A stretch of DNA of 43,058 nucleotides from JAZLGI01 sp045616225 (GCA_045616225.1 JAZLGI010000069.1:1-43058), one strand, 5' to 3'. Positions 32,602 through 40,018 are shown, numbered from the stretch's first letter. Notes: generated from the sequence alone by a model not told the origin. Numbers and translations: made by a program.

Positions 32602-33200
32602 CATAACTCCTTGATGTACCGGTCAAAGCTTTTCCAGTCTCCGACCAAGTATGAATCCACTCCGGCTTCAGCAGCTCCGGCCATATCCTTTTTTGGCTCA
32701 TCTCCAACATAAAGCATTTGAGACGGCTCTATTTCTAATTTATATAATAAATTTTCAAATGGGTGAACACTTGGCTTGAGAAATCCTACATCATCACTGC
32801 AAATGCTCACATCTACCAAATCAGAAATACCTAGCAAAAACAATTTGTCAAACAAAGGGAAATCGGAAAAAACTCCTATTTTAATTTCGTTTTCTTTTAG
32901 CCACAAAAACGTTTCCCTGACCCCGTCAAACGGCTCTATCTTTTCATATTCTCTCTTTAGCGGATTATAAAAACACTTGTTTAGCTTTTCTTCCGAGCAT
33001 CCAAGGATAGAAGCTTCTCTTTGTCTTAGTGTCATAGAATCTTCAAAATCATCCTGTCTCTTTCTGAGAACTTTTCTCATTTTCATGTATCTTAATACAA
33101 ATACCGGATGCAAAACCCATATCTTAAAAAGACGCTTATGCATTTCCCTTGGAGGATACAGAGTTCCGTCTACATCAAAACAAACTGCTTTGTACTTCAT
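32601..33200 (-). CDS. HAD-superfamily hydrolase
   Basis: 199 residues. HAD motifs: nucleophile CFDVDGTLYPP (1), IGVFSDFPLF (2), lysine in GFLKPSVHPF (3) and YVGDEPKKDMAGA (4), with a four-helix cap between the first two, as in phosphoglycolate-phosphatase-like enzymes. The substrate is unknown. The ATG has TATTAT 6 nt upstream and no Shine-Dalgarno, so a leaderless mRNA is likely. Its -35 lies inside the 30-bp repeat R1 (33215-33244); see the repeat entries. Confidence 0.88.
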   Translation of the reverse strand: MKYKAVCFDVDGTLYPPREMHKRLFKIWVLHPVFVLRYMKMRKVLRKRQDDFEDSMTLRQREASILGCSEEKLNKCFYNPLKREYEKIEPFDGVRETFLWLKENEIKIGVFSDFPLFDKLFLLGISDLVDVSICSDDVGFLKPSVHPFENLLYKLEIEPSQMLYVGDEPKKDMAGAAEAGVDSYLVGDWKSFDRYIKEL

Positions 33201-33206
33201 ACCCTA

Positions 33207-33236
33207 ATAATAGCAGATAACCCGCTTCAATTGTAA
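33207..33236 (-). promoter_or_regulatory. HAD gene promoter, -35 inside repeat R1
   Basis: On the minus strand TTACAA (33231-33236), an 18-bp spacer, TATTAT (33207-33212) and 6 nt to the ATG at 33200. The -35 is the complement of TTGTAA in the 30-bp repeat; the same hexamer read on the plus strand in repeat R3 is the -35 of ppaC. Confidence 0.55.
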
Positions 33237-33244
33237 TTCCTTGA
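33215..33244. repeat. 30-bp cassette-boundary repeat, copy R1
   Basis: Starts AGATAACCCGCTTCAA and ends TTCCTTGA; identical to R3 (36804-36833) over all 30 bp and to R2 (35541-35570) except one base. It marks the left boundary of the 33.2-36.8 kb cassette region and contains the -35 of the HAD gene. In this copy GCTTCAA and TTGAAGC form a 7-bp inverted repeat extending 3 bp past the repeat. Confidence 0.9.
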
Positions 33245-33355
33245 AGCACCCTCTGAATAATTGCTCTTAGGTTTTACTGTTGGGGCAATAAGCTTTCCGG
33301 AAATTTTTACTGCGAAACGGGTTTTGACTGGCATTCACACTTCATTTTAACAGAA

Positions 33356-33393
33356 ATTACTGATATATGAAAAAAAATCTGTATATCAGTAAA
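33356..33393. repeat. Hairpin repeat A downstream of the lipoprotein gene
   Basis: TTACTGATATA (33357-33367) and TATATCAGTAA (33382-33392) form a perfect 11-bp stem with an A-rich 14-nt loop. The element is repeated at 33510-33545 with one base change in the loop, and is followed on the right by two partial copies of the arm. Confidence 0.75.
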
Positions 33394-33507
33394 TATCAGT
33401 AAATTCAGTAGCTTTGTTTAAGAATATATGCAAGTTTTTATTAAAAAAGCCTGAATTTAGGATAATTTGGACATCATTTGCATTCAAAACTGCATTTAGA
33501 AATGAAA

Positions 33508-33547
33508 AATTACTGATATATGAAAAAAAATCCGTATATCAGTAATT
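33508..33547 (-). terminator. Hairpin repeat B, probable terminator of the lipoprotein gene
   Basis: Second copy of the 36-bp hairpin: stem 33510-33520 with 33535-33545, extendable to 13 bp, starting about 15 nt after the lipoprotein stop. On the minus strand the right arm is followed by TTTTTC, so it can act as an intrinsic terminator. Confidence 0.6.
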
Positions 33548-33561
33548 CTCCGCTTAAAACG

Positions 33562-35154
33562 TCAATCTGTTACGCTTATAGGATGAAAAGAAACAGAACT
33601 AAATGTTGGATTTGTTCCTATCAAAGAAATTTCCATAGTATCTGTATTTATCTTGTAATACATTTTTTCAGCAGAAGTATTTGTTCCTACAAACATAACT
33701 TCATTGTTGTCTGCTCTTTCAATTGAATGATATCTCACAATAATTGGATTGGCAAAAACAGTGTTAGTTTCATTTTTCAAATCAACCACTCTCAAAACAT
33801 TTGATCTTAAATAGAAAATCTTTCCATTGCCATAAGCAAAATCATCCGTAATGTAATCGCCCCAAGTAGAATCTCTATTACTGTCCCCTACATCCTCCAT
33901 TGTGTATGTAGAATGATCCTTATTTGTAAAAGTGATTTTATTCACATAATTCGTATATTCGATCCCATTCTGAGTATGACACCTTGTAATGTAATAATAT
34001 GTTTCTCCATCATTGCCTAATAATTTAGAATATCCCCAGTTCATATATGGTCCATGCATGCAGGAGTTCCAATGTTCAATTGCCAACTCAGGTGGAATAA
34101 AATCTGCTGTAACAGCCAAGTCTATATCTTTGAATACCGGATTCCATACACCGTTAAATTGCGCATCATAACCTTCACTCTTTGCAGTAACTTTTATTTT
34201 TCCATCCTCAAGAGGTTCTACATCAAAAAAATTAGAATTCAATACACTGTACTCTCCAGCCTTAGTACCAGTTTCTATGAGATAATGCTTTTCCAATAAA
34301 GCCTTCATTGTTTGAACATTGTTTTCATCAGGACGTTCCCCATGTCCATATTGGTATTGACCAGTTGCATTATAAACAACCCTGTTGAATCCAAGCATAC
34401 ATAAAAAATTTGGAACAGAATAAACTTTATCATTATTTGACAGAATGTATTTCACAGGGAATCCCCAATGGTAAATATTATCTAAGTAAGTATCGTCGTA
34501 TGCAAAAATGTTTTCTTTGGCATCCATGAAAATATGTTTAAATTCAGGAAAGTCATCAAGATTTAACTTTTTCTCAATCTTCAGTTCTCCATTGTCAACA
34601 TACACTTTACATAGAAGAGTTTCCCCTGTCTGGAACTTAAAAGAACCAACAAAGACATTGTTATAACAATCATATTCTCCAAAGCCTGCATTCATAGATT
34701 GAACGCCTTCCAATTTGTAAATACTACCATTTTCATTATTTAGGCAGTAAAGTTCCCCTGCTGCAGCTTCAAAGTTGTTTCCTTCGTATGCAAAATCAAT
34801 GTAACCAATATCTTTGAACATTATTTTATAAAAAGAAAAAGTATCACTTGTTAATGAAGCAGTAAAATAATGGTCTTCAGATATTACATTACCGTTTTCA
34901 TTAACAAAATGAATAACAGAAGCTTCACCGGAATGTTTTTTAATTCCAAGCATTTTCATCTTTCCATTACCAAAAGCCCTGCTATCTTCATTTACCAAAC
35001 CTGCTCCTATGGAAGAATAAGAAGAAAGAGAATCAATTGCTTTTATATTTTTGTTTTCATCCTTTTGTTGTGCAGAATCTTCTTTTGGTTCAAACCAAGA
35101 ACAAGAACTTAAAAATATCATTGCAACCATGCAAAGAATTAAAAATTTTTTCAT
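33562..35154 (-). CDS. Lipoprotein of unknown function
   Basis: 530 residues from the ATG at 35154, which has GGAGA 7 nt upstream; an earlier in-frame ATG lies between the promoter and this site and lacks a ribosome binding site. MKKFLILCMVAMIFLSSCSW is a lipoprotein signal with lipobox LSSC, so the protein should be membrane-anchored outside the cytoplasm. The mature part is rich in Asn, Tyr and short beta-like segments (for example IFAYDDTYLDNIYHWGFPVK and TYYYITRCHTQNGIEYTNYV), suggesting a beta-propeller or beta-sandwich; no named domain was recognised. It has its own promoter and lies in cassette 1 between repeats R1 and R2. Confidence 0.75.
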   Translation of the reverse strand: MKKFLILCMVAMIFLSSCSWFEPKEDSAQQKDENKNIKAIDSLSSYSSIGAGLVNEDSRAFGNGKMKMLGIKKHSGEASVIHFVNENGNVISEDHYFTASLTSDTFSFYKIMFKDIGYIDFAYEGNNFEAAAGELYCLNNENGSIYKLEGVQSMNAGFGEYDCYNNVFVGSFKFQTGETLLCKVYVDNGELKIEKKLNLDDFPEFKHIFMDAKENIFAYDDTYLDNIYHWGFPVKYILSNNDKVYSVPNFLCMLGFNRVVYNATGQYQYGHGERPDENNVQTMKALLEKHYLIETGTKAGEYSVLNSNFFDVEPLEDGKIKVTAKSEGYDAQFNGVWNPVFKDIDLAVTADFIPPELAIEHWNSCMHGPYMNWGYSKLLGNDGETYYYITRCHTQNGIEYTNYVNKITFTNKDHSTYTMEDVGDSNRDSTWGDYITDDFAYGNGKIFYLRSNVLRVVDLKNETNTVFANPIIVRYHSIERADNNEVMFVGTNTSAEKMYYKINTDTMEISLIGTNPTFSSVSFHPISVTD

Positions 35155-35177
35155 AAACAAATCTCCGTGTGTTTTAC

Positions 35178-35207
35178 ATAATATCACTATATTTACTTAT
35201 TTTACAA
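35178..35207 (-). promoter_or_regulatory. Lipoprotein gene promoter
   Basis: TTGTAA (35202-35207), 18 bp and TATTAT (35178-35183) on the minus strand, giving a ~17-nt leader with a Shine-Dalgarno. It is close to, and divergent from, the xre promoter at 35220-35248. Confidence 0.6.
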
Positions 35208-35219
35208 TACTTAATTACT

Positions 35220-35248
35220 TTGTTTATATCACAGAATTTAACCATAAT
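35220..35248 (+). promoter_or_regulatory. xre promoter (leaderless arrangement)
   Basis: TTGTTT (35220-35225), 17 bp, CATAAT (35243-35248), then 6 nt to the ATG at 35255, with no room for a Shine-Dalgarno. Confidence 0.55.
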
Positions 35249-35254
35249 AATCAC

Positions 35255-35533
35255 ATGAGTATTGAGGAACAAGTAAAGCAAGTATGTCTTAAACTCAAAG
35301 AAATCAGAGAGGAACAAAAGCTTTCTCAGTTGGATTTATCATTAGCTTCCGGTGTGTCACAAAACATGATTGCTTACATAGAAAATGCCAAACGAATTCC
35401 AACAATAACAACAGTCTTAAAGCTTTGCAACGCCCTGAAAATAAACCCTGCCTCTTTATTTGCAAATTCAACAGAAGAAATAAAAACAATAAGAAATCAG
35501 ATGCATGAATACATTGACCGGTTTGTCAGATAA
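35255..35533 (+). CDS. XRE-family helix-turn-helix regulator
   Basis: 92 residues: LKEIREEQKLSQLDLSLASG and VSQNMIAYIENAKRIPTITT form a complete HTH_3 DNA-binding domain (about residues 14-65), followed by a short C-terminal helix. The start was placed at 35255 because the longer reading frame upstream runs antisense through the lipoprotein's coding start and the promoter sits 6 nt before this ATG. It is divergent from the lipoprotein gene, whose promoter it may control. The stop is followed within 8 nt by repeat R2. Confidence 0.85.
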   Translation: MSIEEQVKQVCLKLKEIREEQKLSQLDLSLASGVSQNMIAYIENAKRIPTITTVLKLCNALKINPASLFANSTEEIKTIRNQMHEYIDRFVR

Positions 35534-35540
35534 CCTTGTA

Positions 35541-35570
35541 AGATAACCCGCTTCAATTTTAATTCCTTGA
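35541..35570. repeat. 30-bp cassette-boundary repeat, copy R2
   Basis: Differs from R1 and R3 at a single base (TTTTAA for TTGTAA), the base that would make the -35 hexamer. It starts 7 nt after the xre stop and separates cassette 1 from cassette 2. Confidence 0.9.
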
Positions 35571-35601
35571 AAAGCATTCTTGCCTTGCCTGTAAAAAACT
35601 C

Positions 35602-35630
35602 TTGTTCATTGTACGTCATTGACGTATATT
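35602..35630 (+). promoter_or_regulatory. Promoter and palindromic operator of the HTH antitoxin gene
   Basis: TTGTTC (35602-35607), 17 bp, TATATT (35625-35630), 6 nt to the ATG at 35637. Between the hexamers TACGTCA-T-TGACGTA (35612-35626) is a perfect 7-bp inverted repeat reaching into the -10, an ideal position for autorepression by the HTH protein. Confidence 0.65.
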
Positions 35631-35636
35631 TTATTT

Positions 35637-36218
35637 ATGAATCTTGATTTTAATACAAAATTTAATCCCATGGCAATTATTGCCATCAGAGAACAATACA
35701 ACATGACTCAACAGCAATTTTCAAATTTTATAGGAATAAGCATAGGAACCTTAAGAAATTGGGAACAAGGCCGCAGAGAACCTGACGGCGCAGCAACTAC
35801 ACTTTTAAAATTGCTTTCAAAAAAACAAATTTCATTATCAAAACCAATAGAATACACCCCAATCCTTTCAAAAGAACAGAAAGAATCTTTAATAAAAAAA
35901 CTGAACTGGGATTACAGCATCAAAACAGAAGATATTCTTAAATTGATAACCCAAGAACCTCAAAACGCAAAACAATGGTTTGCAAGATCATTTCAGTACC
36001 TTAAATGGCAGGAAGTTGTAAAGTTATGGGGTATTGATACTTGTCTGAAAATGAACGACGGAACTGTAAGAAAAATGATTGTTCCGCAATTAAGGAGTAA
36101 GTTTGACTATGTCTACAGTGTTTTATCAGGAAATCCTATACCCGTTCCAGAACAAAGTTCTGAAAGCAGCAGAGCCTTATATAGAAAACTTTTATCTGAC
36201 AGGAGGTACAGCTCTTAA
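35637..36218 (+). CDS. HTH antitoxin fused to an AbiEii-partner (DUF6922-like) region
   Basis: 193 residues from the ATG at 35637. The N-terminal half is a HigA-like HTH (IREQYNMTQQQFSNFIGISI, then TLRNWEQGRREPDGAATTLL). The C-terminal half, from LNWDYSIKTEDILKLI to KMIVPQLRSKFDYVYSVLSG, resembles the small DUF6922-type proteins often encoded before AbiEii toxins (conserved W, R and LS/VL pattern). The gene therefore joins a DNA-binding module and a toxin-partner module. Its last 110 nt overlap the toxin gene in another frame. It should repress its own promoter through the palindrome at 35612-35626 and neutralise the toxin. Confidence 0.7.
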   Translation: MNLDFNTKFNPMAIIAIREQYNMTQQQFSNFIGISIGTLRNWEQGRREPDGAATTLLKLLSKKQISLSKPIEYTPILSKEQKESLIKKLNWDYSIKTEDILKLITQEPQNAKQWFARSFQYLKWQEVVKLWGIDTCLKMNDGTVRKMIVPQLRSKFDYVYSVLSGNPIPVPEQSSESSRALYRKLLSDRRYSS

Positions 36219-36804
36219 CAGAGGCTATTACCCTATTAGATACTCAGATGATTTAGATTTTTTCTGCAATGATTCAAGCACATTCATCAAAGAATCTGAA
36301 AACGTAATAGATTCTATTATTTCAAATGGAATTGATTACGACAAAAACAATTTGACTGTAACAGAAAACTACATAGCCATTCAACTCATGATACCACATA
36401 CTGACCAAACCATGAAAATAGACTTTGTAAATGATGTTCCGGTTCATTTTGGAAAAGTTTGCAAAACTCTCTTTTGTTCTTATACAGATTCAATTGAAAA
36501 TATCCTAACAAATAAAATGAGTGCATTAGTAGGAAGATTTGAAATTAAAGACGCTGTTGATTTGTGGACAATCTCAAAAAATAATAATTTTAATTGGGCA
36601 GAAGTCATAGAAAAATCCCAGGAAAAAGAAGCAAATATAGACACAGTTTTAATTACAGAAGAATTGCTATCAATTACAAACAAACAGTTAGATTCAATTA
36701 AATGGATAACCAAACCAGATTACATTGAGTTTTTTCAGAACATCAAAACAATTTGTAAAGATATGCTCAGAATGGACATAAACACCCTTTGTCAGACCAA
36801 CTAA
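36109..36804 (+). CDS. AbiEii/AbiGii-family nucleotidyltransferase toxin
   Basis: 231 residues from the ATG at 36109; GGAG is 11 nt upstream, and a TTG at 36103 with 5-nt spacing is an alternative start. FYLTGGTALNRGYYPIRYSD followed by DLDFFC (about 28-53) gives the GG(T/S)xL loop and the DxD pair of the AbiEii nucleotidyltransferase, and NILTNKMSALVGRFEIKDAV followed by DLW gives the K...R..KDxxD motif. It is a different subfamily from the toxin at 1834. The start lies within the antitoxin gene, so expression is coupled. Its stop codon overlaps repeat R3. Confidence 0.82.
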   Translation: MSTVFYQEILYPFQNKVLKAAEPYIENFYLTGGTALNRGYYPIRYSDDLDFFCNDSSTFIKESENVIDSIISNGIDYDKNNLTVTENYIAIQLMIPHTDQTMKIDFVNDVPVHFGKVCKTLFCSYTDSIENILTNKMSALVGRFEIKDAVDLWTISKNNNFNWAEVIEKSQEKEANIDTVLITEELLSITNKQLDSIKWITKPDYIEFFQNIKTICKDMLRMDINTLCQTN

Positions 36805-36833
36805 GATAACCCGCTTCAATTGTAATTCCTTGA
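36804..36833. repeat. 30-bp cassette-boundary repeat, copy R3
   Basis: Identical to R1. It begins on the last base of the toxin stop codon and ends 21 nt before the ppaC ATG. It supplies TTGTAA (36820-36825), the likely -35 of ppaC. Confidence 0.9.
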
Positions 36834-36848
36834 CTTAACATGTAACAT
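36820..36848 (+). promoter_or_regulatory. ppaC promoter, -35 inside repeat R3
   Basis: TTGTAA (36820-36825), 17 bp, TAACAT (36843-36848), then 6 nt to the ATG at 36855. No Shine-Dalgarno is visible. The -35 is the same sequence used on the opposite strand in R1 by the HAD gene. Confidence 0.5.
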
Positions 36849-36854
36849 AAAGCC

Positions 36855-38468
36855 ATGAAAGAAGTTTTTATTACCGGTCACAGAAACCCAGACATGGATA
36901 GTGTCTGTGCAGCCTACGGTTATGCAGAATTAAAGAAAAAGATTGACTCAGAACATGAATACATAGCTGTCAGATGCGGTCATCTCACAGAATCTGTCAA
37001 AAAGCATTTTGAAAGCCTTGGATTAACACCTCCACCTTATATGAGAGATGTTCACCCTAAGATTTCAGATGTTATGCGTGCCACAAATGATACAATTCAG
37101 ATTCATGAACCAATTTATACATTGGTAAAAGCATACTCAGAAACAGCTTCTTCAGTTTTTCCCGTTTTTGACGGTACTCAATTCAAAGGTCTGCTTTCCG
37201 TAGATGATATCACAGGATGGTTTCTTAAAGATAATTCAGATGAAAAACCAATTTACAGTTTTACTGCAGAAAACATAAGCAAAGTCATAAATGCCAGAAT
37301 AATAAAAAAAGGTTCAAGCGAATCTTTCTCTGCGTCCCTCATAGCAGGAGCTGCATCTCTTGAAGAATTTTGTGACTATCTGCACAAAGATTCAAATTCC
37401 ATTGTTGTAATGGGAAATAGAAAAGATCATATTAAACAAGTCGTAAAAATGCAAATTCCTGCATTGATTGTTTCTACAGATGACTTAGATTCAGATACAG
37501 ATTTCTCTTCATTCAAAGGATGGGTTTTTGCTACTTCTTTCGGAACAGCAGAAGCTCTCAGAAGACTTAGAATGGCTCCAGAAATATCTTCAATAATGGG
37601 TCTTCAGGGTATGCCTCTTCAAACAACAGATTTCTTTGATGATGGCAAACAACGTTTGACAGATTCACAGTTAAGAGGCTTAGCCGTGTTTGATGGTGAG
37701 AAATATGCCGGTTTTGTAACAAGAAGATGTTTTTTGGACAAACCATCCTACAATGTTATTCTTGTAGACCACAATGAACAAAACCAAAGTATCAAAGGAA
37801 TAGAAACTGCAACTGTAAGAGAAATTCTTGACCATCACAGACTGGATGCTTTAAAAACAAATCAGCCTATTTTCATAGATGCAGAACCCCTTGGAAGTAC
37901 CTGCACAATTGTGTATCAACAGTTTGTAAGAAACAACATTGTTCCTGATAAAGACACTGCCAAAGTTCTTCTCTCCGGAATAATTGCAGACACAATAATT
38001 TTAAAATCACCTACCACTACTTCAATTGACAGAATCTCAGCCGGAGCCTTAGCTGCAATAGCCGGCATTTATGATATTCTTTCGTTTGGACAGGAAATGT
38101 TCTCCAGAACTCAGAACCTAGCAACCGCAAATCCTGAAAAAGCTATTAACGCAGATTTTAAGATTTATTCAGAAAAAGGAATGAAATTTGGAATTGGTCA
38201 GTGTGAGACAACAAATCTTAAAGACATAGATTCTTACAGCAATTGTTTCTTGGAAGCTTTATCAAATATCAAAACCTCTTCCGGTATGGACATTGCAATG
38301 GTAATGATTACAGACGTAATCAGAGAAAAAAGCATTTTATTAACTACAGAACACAGATGCCTTGTAAAGCTCCCTTATACAAAACTAAATACCGGAATGT
38401 TTGACATGCCGGGCATAATGAGCAGGAAAAAACAACTTTTGCCGGAAATAATTCATACAATGGAGTAA
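36855..38468 (+). CDS. ppaC: Manganese-dependent inorganic pyrophosphatase (family II) with CBS/DRTGG insert
   Basis: 537 residues. DHH phosphoesterase halves surround a regulatory insert: VFITGHRNPDMDSVCAA (metal motif 1) at the start, then residues ~65-245 with a CBS pair and DRTGG-like domain, then ILVDHNE, EILDHHRLDAL (DHH) and EPLGSTCTIV, and the DHHA2 domain to the end. Family II enzymes hydrolyse pyrophosphate with Mn2+; CBS-containing forms are regulated by adenine nucleotides. The likely promoter overlaps repeat R3 and leaves no leader. The thioesterase gene follows after 8 nt. Confidence 0.92.
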   Translation: MKEVFITGHRNPDMDSVCAAYGYAELKKKIDSEHEYIAVRCGHLTESVKKHFESLGLTPPPYMRDVHPKISDVMRATNDTIQIHEPIYTLVKAYSETASSVFPVFDGTQFKGLLSVDDITGWFLKDNSDEKPIYSFTAENISKVINARIIKKGSSESFSASLIAGAASLEEFCDYLHKDSNSIVVMGNRKDHIKQVVKMQIPALIVSTDDLDSDTDFSSFKGWVFATSFGTAEALRRLRMAPEISSIMGLQGMPLQTTDFFDDGKQRLTDSQLRGLAVFDGEKYAGFVTRRCFLDKPSYNVILVDHNEQNQSIKGIETATVREILDHHRLDALKTNQPIFIDAEPLGSTCTIVYQQFVRNNIVPDKDTAKVLLSGIIADTIILKSPTTTSIDRISAGALAAIAGIYDILSFGQEMFSRTQNLATANPEKAINADFKIYSEKGMKFGIGQCETTNLKDIDSYSNCFLEALSNIKTSSGMDIAMVMITDVIREKSILLTTEHRCLVKLPYTKLNTGMFDMPGIMSRKKQLLPEIIHTME

Positions 38469-38476
38469 GTTTTATC

Positions 38477-39199
38477 GTGAAAGAAAAAATGTTTTCTACA
38501 AATCACATAATTACACCTGGAGAATGCGACTATGAAGGGAGATTAGGTCTTTTTGATACATTCAGGCTTTTCCAGGACTTCGCCGGAGCACACTGCTATT
38601 CACTTGGAGCAGATCAACCCACAGTAATGAAAAAAGGATTCTTCTGGCTTGTTGCAAAAACACGTTTCCATTTTTATGAAAGACCAAAAATGGCAGAAGA
38701 AGTACAAATTTCTACTTGGGCAATGAATATGAAATCCCATACCTCTGACAGATGCTACAAAATGACAAATAAATCAAAGATACTGATAGAAGGCAAAACA
38801 GAATGGGCATTTCTTAATATAAACTCAGGCTCATTGGAAAAAATGCAAAATGTAATTGATTCAGACTTCCCAATCTTTGAAGAAGATGTTTCATTTGGCT
38901 CAATTCCAAGATTCTCATTGACCGAAAATCAAAAACAAATAGGCACTTACAAAGTCACTTCAATGGACATTGATGTTGGAAACCACATGAACAACGTAGC
39001 TTACATAAGAGCCTTTTTGAGTCTGTTTCCTATATCAAGTCTAACAGAAAACAAAATCCAAGATATATCAATTCTTTACAAAAACCCTGCGCATGAAGGA
39101 AATACTCTTGCAATCACAGAAGACAAAACTCCAAATGGAAAAGTTTTTGGATTAATGCTTGAAGAAAACAAACCTGCAGCGGTCATTCTCTTAAACTAA
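38477..39199 (+). CDS. Acyl-ACP thioesterase
   Basis: 240 residues, double hot-dog fold of the FatA/FatB-like bacterial acyl-ACP thioesterases (PF01643 type). YEGRLGLFDTFRLFQDFA lines the first hot-dog; FFWLVAKTRFHFYERP and the second-hot-dog catalytic pattern DIDVGNHMNNVAYI (Asn and His) match the family. It releases free fatty acids from acyl carrier protein. The start is a GTG with GGAG 10 nt upstream, overlapping the end of ppaC; an ATG four codons later has a poorer site. Last gene of the ppaC unit. Confidence 0.87.
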   Translation: MKEKMFSTNHIITPGECDYEGRLGLFDTFRLFQDFAGAHCYSLGADQPTVMKKGFFWLVAKTRFHFYERPKMAEEVQISTWAMNMKSHTSDRCYKMTNKSKILIEGKTEWAFLNINSGSLEKMQNVIDSDFPIFEEDVSFGSIPRFSLTENQKQIGTYKVTSMDIDVGNHMNNVAYIRAFLSLFPISSLTENKIQDISILYKNPAHEGNTLAITEDKTPNGKVFGLMLEENKPAAVILLN

Positions 39200-39235
39200 A
39201 TCTTAAATAATTTATTAATGGCGTAGAAAATTGCA

Positions 39236-39364
39236 TTACACACTCGTCAATATCCCTATAATTGCGTTTTCATAGAGAAACCTTTTCAGGTTTTCTTTAT
39301 CTCCTGTCTCATACATATCAAGCAAAAGTTCATTGAATCTTTGCATAACATCTGCATTATTCAT
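39236..39364 (-). CDS. Small ORF (42 aa) following ORF6N-A
   Basis: An open frame of 42 codons from an ATG 5 nt after the ORF6N-A stop. It reads MNNADVMQRFNELLLDMYET then a further 22 residues including NLKRFLYENAIIG; composition is amphipathic and plausible for protein, but there is only a weak AGG before the ATG. It could be a real small protein or the tail of a displaced gene at the right edge of the ORF6N module. No homology recognised. The rest of 39200-39369 shows nothing else. Confidence 0.35.
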   Translation of the reverse strand: MNNADVMQRFNELLLDMYETGDKENLKRFLYENAIIGILTSV

Positions 39365-39369
39365 GTTAA

Positions 39370-39942
39370 TTACCTGTAAAGATTGGCCCTGTTCCACAAA
39401 CATGAAAATGCATCAAACAGTTGACCTTTAAAAAACAAAGCAGCCTTCTTTTCTCTACCATCTTCTAATTGTTTGAATAAGGAATCCACTTTCTCATTAG
39501 TTTTCAATAAGCCTAATTCAAGATTATTAAGTCTTTGAAACACAATCTTATTATCAACAAGATAATGACGCATAGAAACAAAGGCTTCCATTATCTGAAT
39601 ACTCACTTTTACCGCTATTCCAGATCTTAAAACAGCAGATAGCATTGCAACACCTTGTTCTGTAAAGACATGTGGTAAATACTTAATATTTGTGCCTCTT
39701 CCTTTATTCAAGGTCACAAACTGTGATCTTGAACACGCTATATCTTCAGCTGATATCTGAAAGCAAAATGACTCAGGGAAACGTTCTAAGTTTCTTTTTA
39801 CTGCTTGATTTATTGTTCTCGTTTCAACCCCATATAGTTTAGCCAAATCAGAATCCAGCATTACATGCACATCTCTGATTGTGTAAATCTTTTCTCTAAT
39901 ATCAGTCTCAGAAATTACACTAACGACATCTTTGTTTTCCAT
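39370..39942 (-). CDS. ORF6N-domain protein A, C-terminally shortened
   Basis: 190 residues from the ATG at 39942 (GAGG 6 nt upstream). The ORF6N DNA-binding domain is clear: YTIRDVHVMLDSDLAKLYGV, TRTINQAVKRNLERFPESFC, then IKYLPHVFTEQGVAMLSAVL. ORF6N proteins occur in phages and bacterial mobile loci, and many continue after FFxGQxFDAxS with a phospholipase-D-like region containing IDNYxD; here the protein stops 12 residues after GQLFDAFS, so that part is missing. A 54-nt stretch (39841-39894) is identical to ORF6N-B, far above the similarity of the rest. It has a promoter and a leader terminator. Confidence 0.8.
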   Translation of the reverse strand: MENKDVVSVISETDIREKIYTIRDVHVMLDSDLAKLYGVETRTINQAVKRNLERFPESFCFQISAEDIACSRSQFVTLNKGRGTNIKYLPHVFTEQGVAMLSAVLRSGIAVKVSIQIMEAFVSMRHYLVDNKIVFQRLNNLELGLLKTNEKVDSLFKQLEDGREKKAALFFKGQLFDAFSCLWNRANLYR

Positions 39943-39961
39943 ACTTACCTCACAAAAAAAC

Positions 39962-40002
39962 AAAGACATTCTTACTAGAAAAATTCTAATAAAAATGTCT
40001 TT
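39962..40002 (-). terminator. Terminator-like hairpin in the ORF6N-A leader
   Basis: AAAGACATT and AATGTCTTT (9-bp perfect stem, minus strand) enclose a smaller hairpin and are followed by GTTTTTTT, ending ~8 nt before the ribosome binding site. It sits between the promoter (40019-40047) and the start codon, so it can attenuate ORF6N-A. Confidence 0.65.
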
Positions 40003-40018
40003 TTTTCCCTATATTTAA

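Larger units (their letters stand above)
33245..33561. other. Intergenic part of cassette 1
   Basis: About 317 bp between repeat R1 and the lipoprotein stop. It holds two near-identical 36-bp hairpin repeats (annotated separately) and several extra ATATCAGTAA units at 33380-33411. The first ~110 bp show no gene, promoter or known RNA that I can recognise. Confidence 0.5.

Noticed and set aside
33215..36833. Chromosomal-integron interpretation of the 30-bp repeats as attC sites (Treponema denticola has an integron)
   Set aside because: No integron integrase is in the window, the repeats lack a paired R''/R' end with GTTRRRY, only 30 bp are conserved, and the outer copies double as core-gene promoter parts.
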